Below are positions 27,723 through 37,142 of a DNA stretch of 64,000 nt, in pieces. The notes beneath the pieces are model-generated. The model did not search any database and was not told where the DNA came from. It saw only the letters and a program-made list of their open reading frames with translations. The stretch is from Sinorhizobium sp. B11 (GTDB lineage: Bacteria > Pseudomonadota > Alphaproteobacteria > Rhizobiales > Rhizobiaceae), in contig CP091034.1 in NCBI GenBank assembly GCA_039725955.1, forward strand, positions 1 through 64,000, written 5' to 3'. Position 1 is the stretch's first letter. Each line of letters starts with the position of its first letter. The position numbers and the translations under genes are program-made.

Positions 27723-28751
27723 ATGAACGAGACCAGGATCAGAAAGCCGCGCCAGGCCGATATTGCCAGTCTGGCCGGCGTTTCCGTTTCCACGGTCTCG
27801 CGGGTGCTCGCCAACGAGCCTGGTATCAGCGAAACCGTACGACGGCACATTTTGAAAGTTGCCGCCGAGAACGGCTATCCGGTGAAGACTGTTTCGGAAA
27901 GCGTTCCGGGCGGGCTTGCCCTGATTGCCAGCGATGGGGCCACCGGCGGCCTCAGCGTCTTCTACGAATCGATCGTCGAAGGCCTTCGTGCCGGTGCCGC
28001 GGATGCCGGCATGCCGTTTGAAGTACGGCTGGTGCGTGAAGATCGAACGACACCCGATGTGGTCGGCGAATATCTGCAGACGGCGCAAGCCGAAGGACTT
28101 TTCCTCGTCGGCATCGATCCAGGCGATACGCTGCGGGTCTGGCTGGAAGAGACGGGAACACCGACCGTTCTCGTCAATGGCACTGATCCCCGCCTGCGCC
28201 TTGATGGCGTCTCTCCCTCAAATTTCTTCGGCGCCTATGAGGCGACGAGCCGGCTCACGAAAGCCGGCCATCGCCGTATCCTGCATCTCACCGGTTCGCA
28301 TCGTCATACGATCCGTGAACGTGTGCGCGGCTTCGAGGCGGCGATTGCTGCCGTTCCTGATGCCGAGGGCCGGCTCGTTCCGCTCACTTTCGAGGGTAGT
28401 GCCAGCCGCGAGGCGCATGAGCGCACGGTCGAAATGCTCGCGGAAGATCCCGGCTATACGGCCGCCTTCTGCATGAATGATTTCATTGCCGTCGGCGTGC
28501 TCGAAGCCGTTACCGAAGCGGGCCTTCGCGTTCCCGAGGATTTCGCGATCGTCGGCTTCGACGATTTGCCCTGTGCCGTCATGACCAATCCCAGGCTTTC
28601 CACCATGCGCGTCGACCGCGCGGCCCTTGGCCGCGAGGCCGTTTCTCTGATGATCTCCCGCTACCGCGACAGGACCGCCCCGGCCCGCCACATCTGCCAG
28701 GCTGTCGTTCCCGTTGCCGGAGGCACTGTTCCCGATACCGACAAGCTGTGA
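27723..28751 (+). CDS. LacI-family transcriptional regulator
   Basis: About 342 residues. The N-terminal DNA-binding domain reads RQADIASLAGVSVSTVSRVL with the hinge helix region after NEPGISETVRRHI. The rest is a periplasmic-binding-protein-like effector domain, with AAFCMNDFIAVGVLEAV and FAIVGFDDLP typical of sugar-sensing members. ATG 27723 has GAGG 5 nt upstream; ATG 27708 lacks a ribosome site but is possible. It is followed without a gap by the DUF2264 gene, so it probably senses a breakdown product of that enzyme. Confidence 0.9.
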   Translation: MNETRIRKPRQADIASLAGVSVSTVSRVLANEPGISETVRRHILKVAAENGYPVKTVSESVPGGLALIASDGATGGLSVFYESIVEGLRAGAADAGMPFEVRLVREDRTTPDVVGEYLQTAQAEGLFLVGIDPGDTLRVWLEETGTPTVLVNGTDPRLRLDGVSPSNFFGAYEATSRLTKAGHRRILHLTGSHRHTIRERVRGFEAAIAAVPDAEGRLVPLTFEGSASREAHERTVEMLAEDPGYTAAFCMNDFIAVGVLEAVTEAGLRVPEDFAIVGFDDLPCAVMTNPRLSTMRVDRAALGREAVSLMISRYRDRTAPARHICQAVVPVAGGTVPDTDKL

Positions 28752-28754
28752 GTG

Positions 28755-30617
28755 ATGCCGATGACCTATGATCCCGCCAGCGCCAATCCGCTTGCAGGCA
28801 ATCCGCTGAAGACCCGCGACGACATGATCCGCGCCGTCAACGACCTCTTCAATCCGCTGCTTCCTTTCTTCTCCGACGGCAATGCCCGTGTTCGCCTCGA
28901 TGGCGCAGGCGCCCATTTCGACCGGGCCGCCGCCGATCTTGAGGGTTTCGCTCGTCCACTCTGGGGCCTTGCACCGCTCGGCGCCGGCAAGAACGCTTTC
29001 GATCACTGGCACCGATTTGCCGAAGGTCTTGCGAATGGCTGTGATCCGGCGCATCCCGAATATTGGGGTACGGTCAATGCCCGCGACCAGCGCATGGTGG
29101 AATTGGCAGCCCTCGGCTTTGCCTTGGCGCTGGTGCCGGAAAAGATCTGGGAGCCGCTCGACAAACGCGCCCGCGATAACATCATCGCCTATTTCAAGCA
29201 TGTCCGGCAGTTCGACTATGCTGACAATAACTGGAAGTTCTTTCGCATCTTCGTCGATATCGCCCTCGACCGCCTCGGCGCCGATTTCGACCGCAGCCTG
29301 ACCAGGCAATATCTCGAAGAGCTCGAAGGTTTCTACATTGGCGATGGCTGGTACCGGGACGGCAATATCCGTCGCATCGACCACTACATTCCCTTCGCCA
29401 TGCATTTTTATGGCCTGATCTATTCGAAGCTGGTCGATGACGACTATGCCAAGCGTTATCGCGAGCGCGCCGTGCTCTTCGCCAGGGATTTCCGTCACTG
29501 GTTTGCGCTCGATGGCGCGACAATCCCCTTCGGCCGCAGCCTCACCTATCGATTCGCCTGTGCCGGTTTCTGGTCGGCGCTCGCCTTCGCCGATCTGGAG
29601 GCATTGCCCTGGGGCGAGGTCAAGCATCTCTGCCTCGAGCATCTGCGCTGGTGGCGGGATAAGCCGATCGCCAGTCACGACGGCGTTCTTTCCATCGGCT
29701 TCGGCTACCCGAACCTCTTGATGTCGGAAAGCTATAATTCAGCCGGCTCACCCTATTGGGCCTTCAAGGCCTTCCTGCCGCTCGCCATTGCCGAGGATCA
29801 TCCTTTCTGGACCGCAGAGGAAAAAGCGCCCGAGCAGACACCAGCAGTGGTCCCGCAGCGTCATCCCGGCATGGTTATGATGCGTGCGGGCAATGATGTC
29901 GTGGCGCTATCGTCGGGTCAGGAAAACCTGCAGATGCGCTTTGGCACCGAGAAATATGCAAAGTTCGCCTATTCGGCCCGCTTTGGTTTCAGTGTCGAGG
30001 CCGACGAGCGCGCCTTTGCGCTTGGCGCCTTCGATTCCGCGCTCGCCTTCAGTGATGACGGATTGCACTACCGGGTTCGTGAAACCAACGAAGCGGCGAA
30101 GATCGCTGGCGACGTTCTTTATTCCCGCTGGTCGGCCTTCAAGGACGTGAAGGTGGAAACCTGGCTCGTGCCGGCAGCTCCCTGGCATATACGCGTTCAC
30201 CGCATCACGACACCACGCCCGTTACAGACCGCAGAAGGCGGTTTCGCGATTACCAGACGCGATCTCGATGCCGATACGCTGTTCGCAGAGCAGGGATCGG
30301 CTCATGCGATCGGCGAGGCAGATTTCACCGGTATCGTCGACCTCGGTTCGTCGATCAGGCGAAACGGCCTTGCCCAGAAGGCGCTGCCGAATACCAACAT
30401 GATCGTGTCCAAGACACTCGTTCCCCAACTCCGGGGCGAGATTCCGGCTGGCGAAACGGTTCTGGTTACGGCTGTACTGGCGTTGAACGATCCGGCTGCC
30501 GTATCGGGGGCATGGACCACGCCTCCGAAAGCACCCGATATCGACGCACTGCAGAAGCTGGTCGGTGAGAAGGGCGTGACCGTCAGCGCCATAGAAGCGC
30601 CAGGGCATATGCCATGA
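28755..30617 (+). CDS. DUF2264 family protein, probable carbohydrate-active enzyme
   Basis: 620 residues, cytoplasmic (no signal peptide). The N-terminal 370 residues are helical with motifs such as RPLWGLAPLGAG, YWGTVNARDQRMVELAAL, DGWYRDGNIRRIDHYIPFAMH and GYPNLLMSESYNSAGSPYWA. These fit an alpha/alpha-barrel like those of glycoside hydrolases and polysaccharide lyases, followed by a beta-rich C-terminal region. DUF2264 fits the whole length. A hydrolase acting on an imported oligosaccharide, possibly a uronate-containing one, is inference from the neighbours. The gene starts 3 nt after the LacI stop and overlaps the next gene by 4 bases. Confidence 0.82.
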   Translation: MPMTYDPASANPLAGNPLKTRDDMIRAVNDLFNPLLPFFSDGNARVRLDGAGAHFDRAAADLEGFARPLWGLAPLGAGKNAFDHWHRFAEGLANGCDPAHPEYWGTVNARDQRMVELAALGFALALVPEKIWEPLDKRARDNIIAYFKHVRQFDYADNNWKFFRIFVDIALDRLGADFDRSLTRQYLEELEGFYIGDGWYRDGNIRRIDHYIPFAMHFYGLIYSKLVDDDYAKRYRERAVLFARDFRHWFALDGATIPFGRSLTYRFACAGFWSALAFADLEALPWGEVKHLCLEHLRWWRDKPIASHDGVLSIGFGYPNLLMSESYNSAGSPYWAFKAFLPLAIAEDHPFWTAEEKAPEQTPAVVPQRHPGMVMMRAGNDVVALSSGQENLQMRFGTEKYAKFAYSARFGFSVEADERAFALGAFDSALAFSDDGLHYRVRETNEAAKIAGDVLYSRWSAFKDVKVETWLVPAAPWHIRVHRITTPRPLQTAEGGFAITRRDLDADTLFAEQGSAHAIGEADFTGIVDLGSSIRRNGLAQKALPNTNMIVSKTLVPQLRGEIPAGETVLVTAVLALNDPAAVSGAWTTPPKAPDIDALQKLVGEKGVTVSAIEAPGHMP

Positions 30618-31624
30618 ACCGTGCTGCCATAGTCCTCGCCATGCAGCCATCGCGCACGGAGCATGTGCTGCCCGAGGCGGTCCTTCGCCGGCTGGATGGC
30701 ATCGGGCGTCTGCTCGATGCCGAACCGCTTCAGCACTTCGATGACGAACGTGCGAGACGTCTGCTGTCCGAGGCGGAAATCCTGATCACCGGCTGGGGCG
30801 CGCCCTATGTCGGTCGGGAGGTTCTGACGCTTGCGCCGAAGTTGAAGCTCGTGGTCCACGCAGCGGGAACCGTGAAGGGCATCGTCGATGCCTGCATTTT
30901 TGACGCCGGCATTGCCGTCAGCCATGCGGCCGAGGCCAACGCCGTCCCGGTCGCCGAGTTTACGCTCGCCGCAATCATCTTTGCCGGTAAGCATGTCTTC
31001 CGCTTTCGCGACCTTTACGTCGCGGACCGTCATCGGGACCGAACCCACCCGATGCAGCATGAAGCCATCGGCAATTATCGCCGCGCGGTTGGCATCATCG
31101 GCGCTTCACGCATCGGCCGACGCGTCATCGAACTCCTGAAGCCTTTCGATTATCAGGTGCTGCTATTCGATCCGACCGTCGACGCGGAGCAGGCGGGCGC
31201 TCTGGGTACAGAAAAAGTCGAGCTGGACGACCTGATGCGCCGGTCGGACATCGTCTCCGTTCACGCGCCGTCTCTGCCCTCCACCCGGCACATGATTGAT
31301 GCGTCGAAGCTGGCATTGATGAAGGACGGCGCAACCCTGATCAATACGGCCCGTGGTGCACTGATCGACGAGGATGCTCTGTTGGCCGTTCTGAAGACCG
31401 GCCGCATCGACGCCGTCATCGATGTGACCGATCCCGAAATACCGGGACCGGAATCGGCGTTTTACGATCTGTCCAATGTCTTCCTGACACCGCATATAGC
31501 CGGCGCAGTCGGCCTTGAGCGCAGCCGCCTCGGCGAAATGGCGGCAGGCGAGGCCGAACGCTTCATCAAAGGCGAGCCCATGCTTTACGGGCTCACCCTC
31601 GAAGGTCTGGAAAATACAGCCTGA
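30614..31624 (+). CDS. D-isomer-specific 2-hydroxyacid dehydrogenase
   Basis: 336 residues. The NAD-binding motif is GIIGASRIGRRVIELL near residue 160. Catalytic Arg, Glu and His lie in NTARGALIDEDAL, DVTDPEIPG and FLTPHIAGA. It resembles phosphoglycerate dehydrogenase-like enzymes but lacks an ACT domain. It oxidises or reduces a 2-hydroxy/2-keto acid, which could be an aldonate- or uronate-derived acid in this cluster. The ATGA overlap with the DUF2264 gene shows co-translation. It is convergent with the following minus-strand operon, with only 4 nt between stops. Confidence 0.88.
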   Translation: MNRAAIVLAMQPSRTEHVLPEAVLRRLDGIGRLLDAEPLQHFDDERARRLLSEAEILITGWGAPYVGREVLTLAPKLKLVVHAAGTVKGIVDACIFDAGIAVSHAAEANAVPVAEFTLAAIIFAGKHVFRFRDLYVADRHRDRTHPMQHEAIGNYRRAVGIIGASRIGRRVIELLKPFDYQVLLFDPTVDAEQAGALGTEKVELDDLMRRSDIVSVHAPSLPSTRHMIDASKLALMKDGATLINTARGALIDEDALLAVLKTGRIDAVIDVTDPEIPGPESAFYDLSNVFLTPHIAGAVGLERSRLGEMAAGEAERFIKGEPMLYGLTLEGLENTA

Positions 31625-31628
31625 GGCC

Positions 31629-32903
31629 TTAGGACGCCTTCATCGAATTCGGTGAACCGTCGTTGGCAAGCTCCGGCATCAGATCGGAAATATTGACGAC
31701 CCGGCCGGTGCGCGAACTCGTCAGTGCCGCGATGCCGCAGAGCACGGACATGGCTCCGGCACGGGTGCCAGCCCGCTGCGCCAGCCTGTCCTGCATGTCT
31801 GGCTTGAAGATCATGTTGCGCATCCGGTCGTCACCACCGTAATGGCCGCCGGAAGAATGCGGTACCTTGATGCGCTCGACCGCTTCCTTTCCATGCGGGA
31901 AGTTGCGGATCAGCAGGATCGTGTCTTCCCGCGGCTCTTCCCAGGGCTGCGCCTCATACTGGCGAATCTCGATGCGTCCCTTTGTGCCGTTAAAGGCCAG
32001 ATGATGACCTTCGATCGGTTGGAACGTGTTCAACGAATAGGAGACGTGAACGTTGTTCCGGTAGCGAATGGAAACGACCATCGTATCGGGAATGTCGATA
32101 TCCTCGCGAAAGACACAGCCGTCGCGGAAATAGCCGTCGATCTTCGAGGGATCCTCGTAAAGCGTGTCGAGGAAGGGATCCTTTTCGAGATCGAGATAGT
32201 AATCGCATTCATGGCTGTGCGGACAGAGCTTGCAGCGCGGGCCGCGGAAAGGTCCCTTGCGGCCATAATTCTGCAGGTCGGCAAAGGAGGTTACGGCATC
32301 GGGGTCGCTGTCCAGGTACCAGTTCAGAAGGTCGAAATGGTGCGTCGCCTTGTGAACGAAGAGGCTGCCGGAATTTTCCGTATAGGCATGCCAGCGGCGG
32401 AAATAGTCGGCGCCGTGCTTGGTGTTGAGGTACCAGTGAAAATCGACTGAGGTAACACGGCCGATCTCGCCGGAATTCAGGAGTTCCTTGATCTTTGCAG
32501 CCGTCGGGGCATAGCGATAGTTGAAGGAAACGTCGACCCGGCGGCCGGTGCGCTTTTCGGCATACAGAATCCGGCGAATCTTTTCCACCGACGTCGTCAT
32601 CGGCTTTTCGGTGATCACGTCAATGCCGGATTCCAGCGCCCGCACGATGATATCGTCATGTGTATGATCCGGCGTGCAAACGATCGCCAGATCCGGCTTC
32701 TGCTCTGCCAGCATCGCATCGATGTTTTCATAAAGCGGCGCGTTGCTGCCGATCATGGTGCGGGCGCGCTCGCCGCGCAGCGAATTCTTCTCGACAATCG
32801 CAGTCAGGTCGACATGCTCGCGCCAGCCGGAAAGCAGATCCTTGCCCCACATCGTGGTGCCGCGGTTACCGGTGCCGATCAGGGCAAAACGGCGTTTCTC
32901 CAT
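31629..32903 (-). CDS. Gfo/Idh/MocA family oxidoreductase
   Basis: 424 residues. The Rossmann fold begins FALIGTGNRGTTMWGKDL, and the family EKP motif appears as VITEKPMTTSVEK. A histidine-rich segment (FVHKATHHFDLLNWYL) follows in the substrate domain. It also has an unusual cysteine-containing insertion RCKLCPHSHECDYYLD, which resembles a metal-binding site. AGGAGG lies upstream of the ATG. It is the last gene of a four-gene minus-strand operon (36127 to 31629). Members oxidise sugar hydroxyls, often at C3, using NAD(P). Confidence 0.88.
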   Translation of the reverse strand: MEKRRFALIGTGNRGTTMWGKDLLSGWREHVDLTAIVEKNSLRGERARTMIGSNAPLYENIDAMLAEQKPDLAIVCTPDHTHDDIIVRALESGIDVITEKPMTTSVEKIRRILYAEKRTGRRVDVSFNYRYAPTAAKIKELLNSGEIGRVTSVDFHWYLNTKHGADYFRRWHAYTENSGSLFVHKATHHFDLLNWYLDSDPDAVTSFADLQNYGRKGPFRGPRCKLCPHSHECDYYLDLEKDPFLDTLYEDPSKIDGYFRDGCVFREDIDIPDTMVVSIRYRNNVHVSYSLNTFQPIEGHHLAFNGTKGRIEIRQYEAQPWEEPREDTILLIRNFPHGKEAVERIKVPHSSGGHYGGDDRMRNMIFKPDMQDRLAQRAGTRAGAMSVLCGIAALTSSRTGRVVNISDLMPELANDGSPNSMKAS

Positions 32904-32950
32904 CGAATGATTCCTCCTTCATACGTGATGAAACGGATTGGATTTTAAAA

Positions 32951-33781
32951 CTAGATCTGGCAGCAGCTCCTGAACCGCTCGACGCAGGTGGCGATCACCT
33001 CGTCGGCAGGGCGCTTCCACCAGTTTTCAGCGGAGAAGATTTCGACCTCCTGTGCGCCGAAGAAGCCGGCGGCCTCCACCATCCGTCTTATGCCTTTGAG
33101 ATCGATAACGCCATCGCCCATCATGCCGCGGTCGAGCAGCATGTCCTTGGTCGGCACCAGCCAATCACAGATATGGTGCGCAAAGATGCGCTTCATCCGT
33201 CCGGCGCGGGCAATCTGGTTGGCAAGATCGGGATCCCACCAGACGTGATAGACATCGACGGCGACGCCGACATCCTGGCCGAGTTGCTCGCACATATCGA
33301 GCGCCTGGCCAAGCGTGTTCACGCAGGCGCGGTCGGCGGCATACATCGGATGCAGCGGCTCGATTGCGAGCTTCACGCCCGCAGCCTGAGCATGCGGCAA
33401 CACGGCGGCAATGCCGTCGAACACCATCTGGCGCGCCGCGACGATATCCTTCGAACTGCCCGGCAATCCGCCGACGACGAGCACGAGGCAATCGGCCGAA
33501 AAGGCTGCCGCCTCGTCGATGGCACGTCGGTTGTCGTCCAGGTTTTTCTGCCAGTCCGCCTCGTTTGCCGCCGGAAAGAAGCCGCCGCGGCAGAGCCCCG
33601 TCAATTTGATCCCGTTCGATTTGACGATCCGCACAGCCTCGTCGAGGCCGGCCTTGGCAACCTGATCGCGCCAGGGTGCGATCGAGGTGATGCCGTGTTT
33701 CAGGCAGATATCGACGGCTTCGGCGAAGCCGCATTGCTCGCGGATCGTCGCAAGGTTGATCGAAAGTCCTTCGATCTGCAT
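32951..33781 (-). CDS. Sugar phosphate isomerase/epimerase family TIM-barrel protein
   Basis: 276 residues, AP-endonuclease-2 / xylose-isomerase-like fold. Metal ligands are visible: the Glu of LAIEPLHPMYA, the Asp/His of VAVDVYHVWWDP, the His of FAHHICDW and the Glu of EVEIFSAENWW. Members isomerise or epimerise keto-sugars, and some cleave 3-keto-glycosides formed by Gfo/Idh enzymes. It is flanked by a Gfo/Idh gene (47 nt away) and the DUF993 gene (30 nt), so a role after sugar oxidation is likely. Confidence 0.85.
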   Translation of the reverse strand: MQIEGLSINLATIREQCGFAEAVDICLKHGITSIAPWRDQVAKAGLDEAVRIVKSNGIKLTGLCRGGFFPAANEADWQKNLDDNRRAIDEAAAFSADCLVLVVGGLPGSSKDIVAARQMVFDGIAAVLPHAQAAGVKLAIEPLHPMYAADRACVNTLGQALDMCEQLGQDVGVAVDVYHVWWDPDLANQIARAGRMKRIFAHHICDWLVPTKDMLLDRGMMGDGVIDLKGIRRMVEAAGFFGAQEVEIFSAENWWKRPADEVIATCVERFRSCCQI

Positions 33782-33811
33782 GTCATTCCCCTCCCATTGC
33801 CGCGCCGGCGC

Positions 33812-34975
33812 TCAATGAACGCCGTGAACGGCAAGCACCTGCTTCATGCGATCAGTTGCAAGGTCCGGATCGGCAAGAACCCGGGCCTTGTCGGCAAGGC
33901 GGAAAAGCTCCGCCAGATGCGTGAGCGAACGTGTGCTCTGCTGGCCGCCGATCATCGTGAAATGGTCCTGCAGACCGTTGAGATAGGCGAGGAAGACGAC
34001 GCCGGTCTTGTAGAAGCGTGTCGGTGCCTTGAAGATGTGGCGCGACAGCGGAACGGTCGGCTCGAGCAGGTCGAAGAATTCGTGGTTACTCTTGCGGCCA
34101 AGCGCGTCGAGTGCGGCCGAAGCCGCAGGTGCGATGGCGTCGAAAATGCCGAGCAGCGCGTCCGAATGGCCATGCTCATCGCCGGCGATCAGTTCGGCGT
34201 AGTTGAAGTCGTCGCCAGTATACATGCGCACGCCCTTCGGCAGCTGCCGGCGCATCGTCACTTCCTTCTCCTTGGAAAGAAGCGAGATCTTGATGCCGTC
34301 GACTTTGGCGGCATTGGCTTCAATTGCCTGCAGGCAGGTTTCCATGGCCTTCATGTGGTCGCCATTGCCCCAATAGCCGGCCAGCGCCGGGTCGAACATT
34401 TCGCCGAGCCAGTGGATGACGACGGGTTCCTTCACCTGGCGAAGAATGCGGTCATAGACCTTGATATAATCGTCCGGCCCCTTGGCTGCCGCGGCTAGGG
34501 CACGGCTTGCCATGAGGATGATGCGACCGCCGACGGCTTCCACCGTCTCGAGCTGTTCCTCGTAAGCCCGGATGATCGTGTCGATCGTCACGTCGGGGCC
34601 GGGCGTCAGATGGTCGGTACCGGCGCCACAGGCAATCAGCGCGTCCTTGCGGGAGGCGGCTTCGCCAAGTGCGCGGCGGATAAGCTCGCGGGCCTCCGGC
34701 CAGCCAAGCCCCATGCCGCGCTGCGCCGTATCCATAGCTTCGGCAACGCCGAGACCGAGATCCCAGAGGCGATGGCGGAAGGCGAGGGTGCGTTCCCAGT
34801 CGATCGCCGGCGTCAACCAGGGATCGTTGTCGGCCAGCGGATCGGCGACGACATGGGCCGCGGCAAAAGCGATGCGCGGGAAGCTCTTGGCGTCCCGCTT
34901 CTTGAGTTCGATCGGCGTGCCGGTCAGCGTATAAGGAGCGATCTTGCCGTCGAGAGGAAGATTGATCGTCGTCAC
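33812..34975 (-). CDS. DUF993 / dihydrodipicolinate-synthase-like aldolase or dehydratase
   Basis: 387 residues. The family resembles class I TIM-barrel aldolases of the DHDPS/NAL type. The likely Schiff-base lysine is Lys229 in VDGIKISLLSKEKEV, equivalent to the GxKxS motif. CGAGTDHLTPGP near residue 120 should form the phosphate/carboxylate pocket. Substrate is unknown. Next to uronate genes (uxaC, uxuB) it could cleave or dehydrate a 2-keto-3-deoxy acid (inference). It sits 3 nt downstream of the first Gfo/Idh gene of the operon. Confidence 0.82.
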   Translation of the reverse strand: MTTINLPLDGKIAPYTLTGTPIELKKRDAKSFPRIAFAAAHVVADPLADNDPWLTPAIDWERTLAFRHRLWDLGLGVAEAMDTAQRGMGLGWPEARELIRRALGEAASRKDALIACGAGTDHLTPGPDVTIDTIIRAYEEQLETVEAVGGRIILMASRALAAAAKGPDDYIKVYDRILRQVKEPVVIHWLGEMFDPALAGYWGNGDHMKAMETCLQAIEANAAKVDGIKISLLSKEKEVTMRRQLPKGVRMYTGDDFNYAELIAGDEHGHSDALLGIFDAIAPAASAALDALGRKSNHEFFDLLEPTVPLSRHIFKAPTRFYKTGVVFLAYLNGLQDHFTMIGGQQSTRSLTHLAELFRLADKARVLADPDLATDRMKQVLAVHGVH

Positions 34976-34978
34976 GGC

Positions 34979-36127
34979 TCAAAACTCCAGGGCGGGGACA
35001 TCGAGCCAGCGGCGCTCGGCCCAGGATTTCAGGCCGAGTTCTGCAAGCTGAACGCCCTTGGCGCCGGCTTCCAGGCCATAGGGCCACGGAGCGTCTTCGA
35101 CCACGTGACGGATGAACATTTCCCACTGCGCCTTGAAGCCATTGTCGAAGACCTGCGTATCCGGCACTTCGTCCCAGGTCTTGTAGAAGTCGATCGTCTG
35201 CGGCTGGTCGGGGTTCCAGACAGGCTTTGGCGTATTGACGCGATGCTGGCTCCAGCATTTCGTCAGCCCGGCAACGGCCGAGCCATGCGTGCCGTCCACC
35301 TGGAAGGTCACGAGGTCATCGCGGCGAACACGCACGGCCCAGGATGAATTGACCTGCGCGATCGCGCCGCCTTCCAGCTCGAAGGTCGCATAGGCTGCAT
35401 CATCGGTATCGCAGTTGTAGGGCTTGCCCTGTTCATCGATACGGGTGGGAATATGGGTTGCACCCAGGCAGGAAACGGCCTTCACCTCGCCGAAGAGATT
35501 ATCGAGCACATAGCGCCAGTGGCACAGCATATCGAGGATGATGCCGCCGCCATCGGCCTTGCGGTAGTTCCAGGACGGGCGCTGGGCCGGCACGCCCCAG
35601 TCCCCTTCGAAGACCCAGTAGCCGAATTCGCCGCGCACAGAGAGGATCTTGCCGAAGAAGCCGGAATCGCGCAGCAGCGCAAGCTTGCGCAGGCCGGGCA
35701 GGAAGAGCTTGTCCTGCACCACGCCGTGCTTGAGGCCGGAGGCACGCGCCTTGCGGGCTAGGTCGATCGCAACCTGCAGGTCGTCGGAGATGGGCTTTTC
35801 GCAATAGACGTGCTTGCCGGCATCGAGCGCCTTGGACAGCAGCTCTGCACGCATCAGCGTCGTTCCGGCATCGAAGAAGATGGCGTCATCGGGATTGGCG
35901 AGCGCAGCATCAAGATCGGTCGACCAGCGCTTGATGTTATGCTTGCGGGCAAGCTCCTCCATCTTCGCGCCGTTGCGGCCGACGATGATCGGATCGATTT
36001 CCAGTTTCTCGCCTGATTTCAGCGTGATGCCGCCCTGATCGCGAAAGGCGAGGATCGAACGAACGAGGTGCTGGTTGTAACCCATACGGCCGGTAACGCC
36101 GTGCAAAATGATCCCCAAACGTGCCAC
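34979..36127 (-). CDS. Gfo/Idh/MocA family oxidoreductase, first gene of operon
   Basis: 382 residues. The nucleotide-binding loop is LHGVTGRMGYNQHLVRS, slightly unlike the usual GxGxxG, and the catalytic-lysine motif is VYCEKPISDD. The substrate domain contains KADGGGIILDMLCHWRYVL. The start is GTG at 36127, with GGGAGGAAAAA right before it. A longer frame reaching 36244 would run across the promoter and operator at 36192-36237. It heads the operon Gfo/Idh-DUF993-isomerase-Gfo/Idh. Confidence 0.88.
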   Translation of the reverse strand: MARLGIILHGVTGRMGYNQHLVRSILAFRDQGGITLKSGEKLEIDPIIVGRNGAKMEELARKHNIKRWSTDLDAALANPDDAIFFDAGTTLMRAELLSKALDAGKHVYCEKPISDDLQVAIDLARKARASGLKHGVVQDKLFLPGLRKLALLRDSGFFGKILSVRGEFGYWVFEGDWGVPAQRPSWNYRKADGGGIILDMLCHWRYVLDNLFGEVKAVSCLGATHIPTRIDEQGKPYNCDTDDAAYATFELEGGAIAQVNSSWAVRVRRDDLVTFQVDGTHGSAVAGLTKCWSQHRVNTPKPVWNPDQPQTIDFYKTWDEVPDTQVFDNGFKAQWEMFIRHVVEDAPWPYGLEAGAKGVQLAELGLKSWAERRWLDVPALEF

Positions 36128-36191
36128 TTTTTCCTCCCTGGAAGCTTTTATGCGTCGGGAGCGGGCAGTCAGGCCCGGCCCTCCCGAGCCG

Positions 36192-36237
36192 GTAACTAAA
36201 CAGTTACTTGATGGCAGAAGAGGAATATTGCTGTCAA
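36192..36237 (-). promoter_or_regulatory. Promoter and 16-bp operator of the Gfo/Idh-DUF993 operon
   Basis: GTAACT (36192-36197), AAAC, AGTTAC (36202-36207): a perfect 6-bp inverted repeat located 64 nt before the GTG start. A TTGACA -35 box on the minus strand lies at 36232-36237, exactly 24 nt upstream of the operator. The same operator and spacing recur at 37063-37078. The probable regulator is the TetR protein encoded next door. Confidence 0.65.
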
Positions 36238-36260
36238 TAGCCAATTCGGTTTTTTGAAAA

Positions 36261-36935
36261 TCAGCGCTTTATCGAAGCGAGCGTGACGTGAACGATGTGG
36301 CGTTCCCAGGTCTCGAGACTCGCTGGCGTGATGAGATCGCGGCCGAAGATCGTCGAAAGTGTGTACTGGTTTGAAAGGTAGAAATAGCCAAGTGAGGCGA
36401 TTGTCAGATAGACATGCAGCGGATCGGCGGTCTCGATGAAGACGCCAGCCTTTTTGCCCTCTTCCAGGACCTGCGAAAGCTCGCCGATCAGGTGCGAGTG
36501 CAGTTCCTTCAGCCGCACGGACTGGCGCAGCCAGCGGGCGCGGTGCAGATTTTCCGTGCCGAGCAGGCTGAGGAACTCCGGATGCTGCAGGAAGTAGCGC
36601 CAAGTGAAGAGGGCGAGTTCCCCAATGCCTTCCTCAGGGCTGCGCGTGCCGATGTTCAGGGCGCGCTCGGCGGTGCGGATGCTGACATAGGCTTCTTCGA
36701 GGACGCGAAGATAGAGCTGCTCCTTGTCGCCGAAATAATGGTAGAGCATACGCTTGTTGGTGCCGGCGCGCTCGGCAATGGAATCGACCCGCGCGCCGCC
36801 CATGCCGTTTTCGGCAAATTCCCGTGTGGCGGCTTCAAGAATGGCCGCACGTGTGCGCTCCGGATCGCGTTGGGCGGTTCGTTCGGTGGATGGACGCTTG
36901 ATCTTCTTTTTTGCGCTCTCCCCTGTGTCGTTCAT
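36261..36935 (-). CDS. TetR/AcrR-family transcriptional regulator
   Basis: 224 residues. The DNA-binding domain runs from about residue 28: RAAILEAATREFAENGMGGA, VDSIAERAGTNKRMLYHYFG, DKEQLYLRVLEEAY. The rest is a helical ligand-binding domain (ELALFTWRYFLQHPEFLSLL), with a segment resembling the TetR_C/YcdC type. A basic, Lys-rich tail precedes the helix-turn-helix. The gene lies between two promoters carrying the same dyad (36192 and 37063), which makes it their best candidate repressor. Confidence 0.9.
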   Translation of the reverse strand: MNDTGESAKKKIKRPSTERTAQRDPERTRAAILEAATREFAENGMGGARVDSIAERAGTNKRMLYHYFGDKEQLYLRVLEEAYVSIRTAERALNIGTRSPEEGIGELALFTWRYFLQHPEFLSLLGTENLHRARWLRQSVRLKELHSHLIGELSQVLEEGKKAGVFIETADPLHVYLTIASLGYFYLSNQYTLSTIFGRDLITPASLETWERHIVHVTLASIKR

Positions 36936-37032
36936 ACGATTTCCCCTATCTTCCCCATGTTGCGCTCATAAGGCTTAAGCGGGAGAATGTAAAAACCCGA
37001 ATTGGTCGGCGCAATCGGGTCACCAACACCGC

Positions 37033-37078
37033 TTGACAGCCCGAAGACTTTGAACATAACTTGTAACCAATTAGTTAT
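37033..37078 (+). promoter_or_regulatory. Promoter and operator of the ABC transporter operon
   Basis: TTGACA (37033-37038), 16 nt, CATAAC (37055-37060) form a reasonable sigma-70 promoter. The dyad GTAACC (37063-37068), AATT, AGTTAT (37073-37078) would cover the transcription start. It lies 64 nt before the ATG at 37143, the same spacing as the site at 36192. TTGACA and dyad are again 24 nt apart. Confidence 0.68.
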
Positions 37079-37142
37079 TTGTTGCAAGATAGCTAATTCG
37101 GAAGCGTGTGGAGGCGCTTCCTGTTGGGAGGAGGAAACCAAT

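Noticed and set aside
28218..29678. 486-codon minus-strand frame
   Set aside because: Antisense to the LacI and DUF2264 genes, whose motifs are clear.
32660..34498. 612-codon plus-strand frame
   Set aside because: Antisense to three genes of the Gfo/Idh-DUF993 operon.
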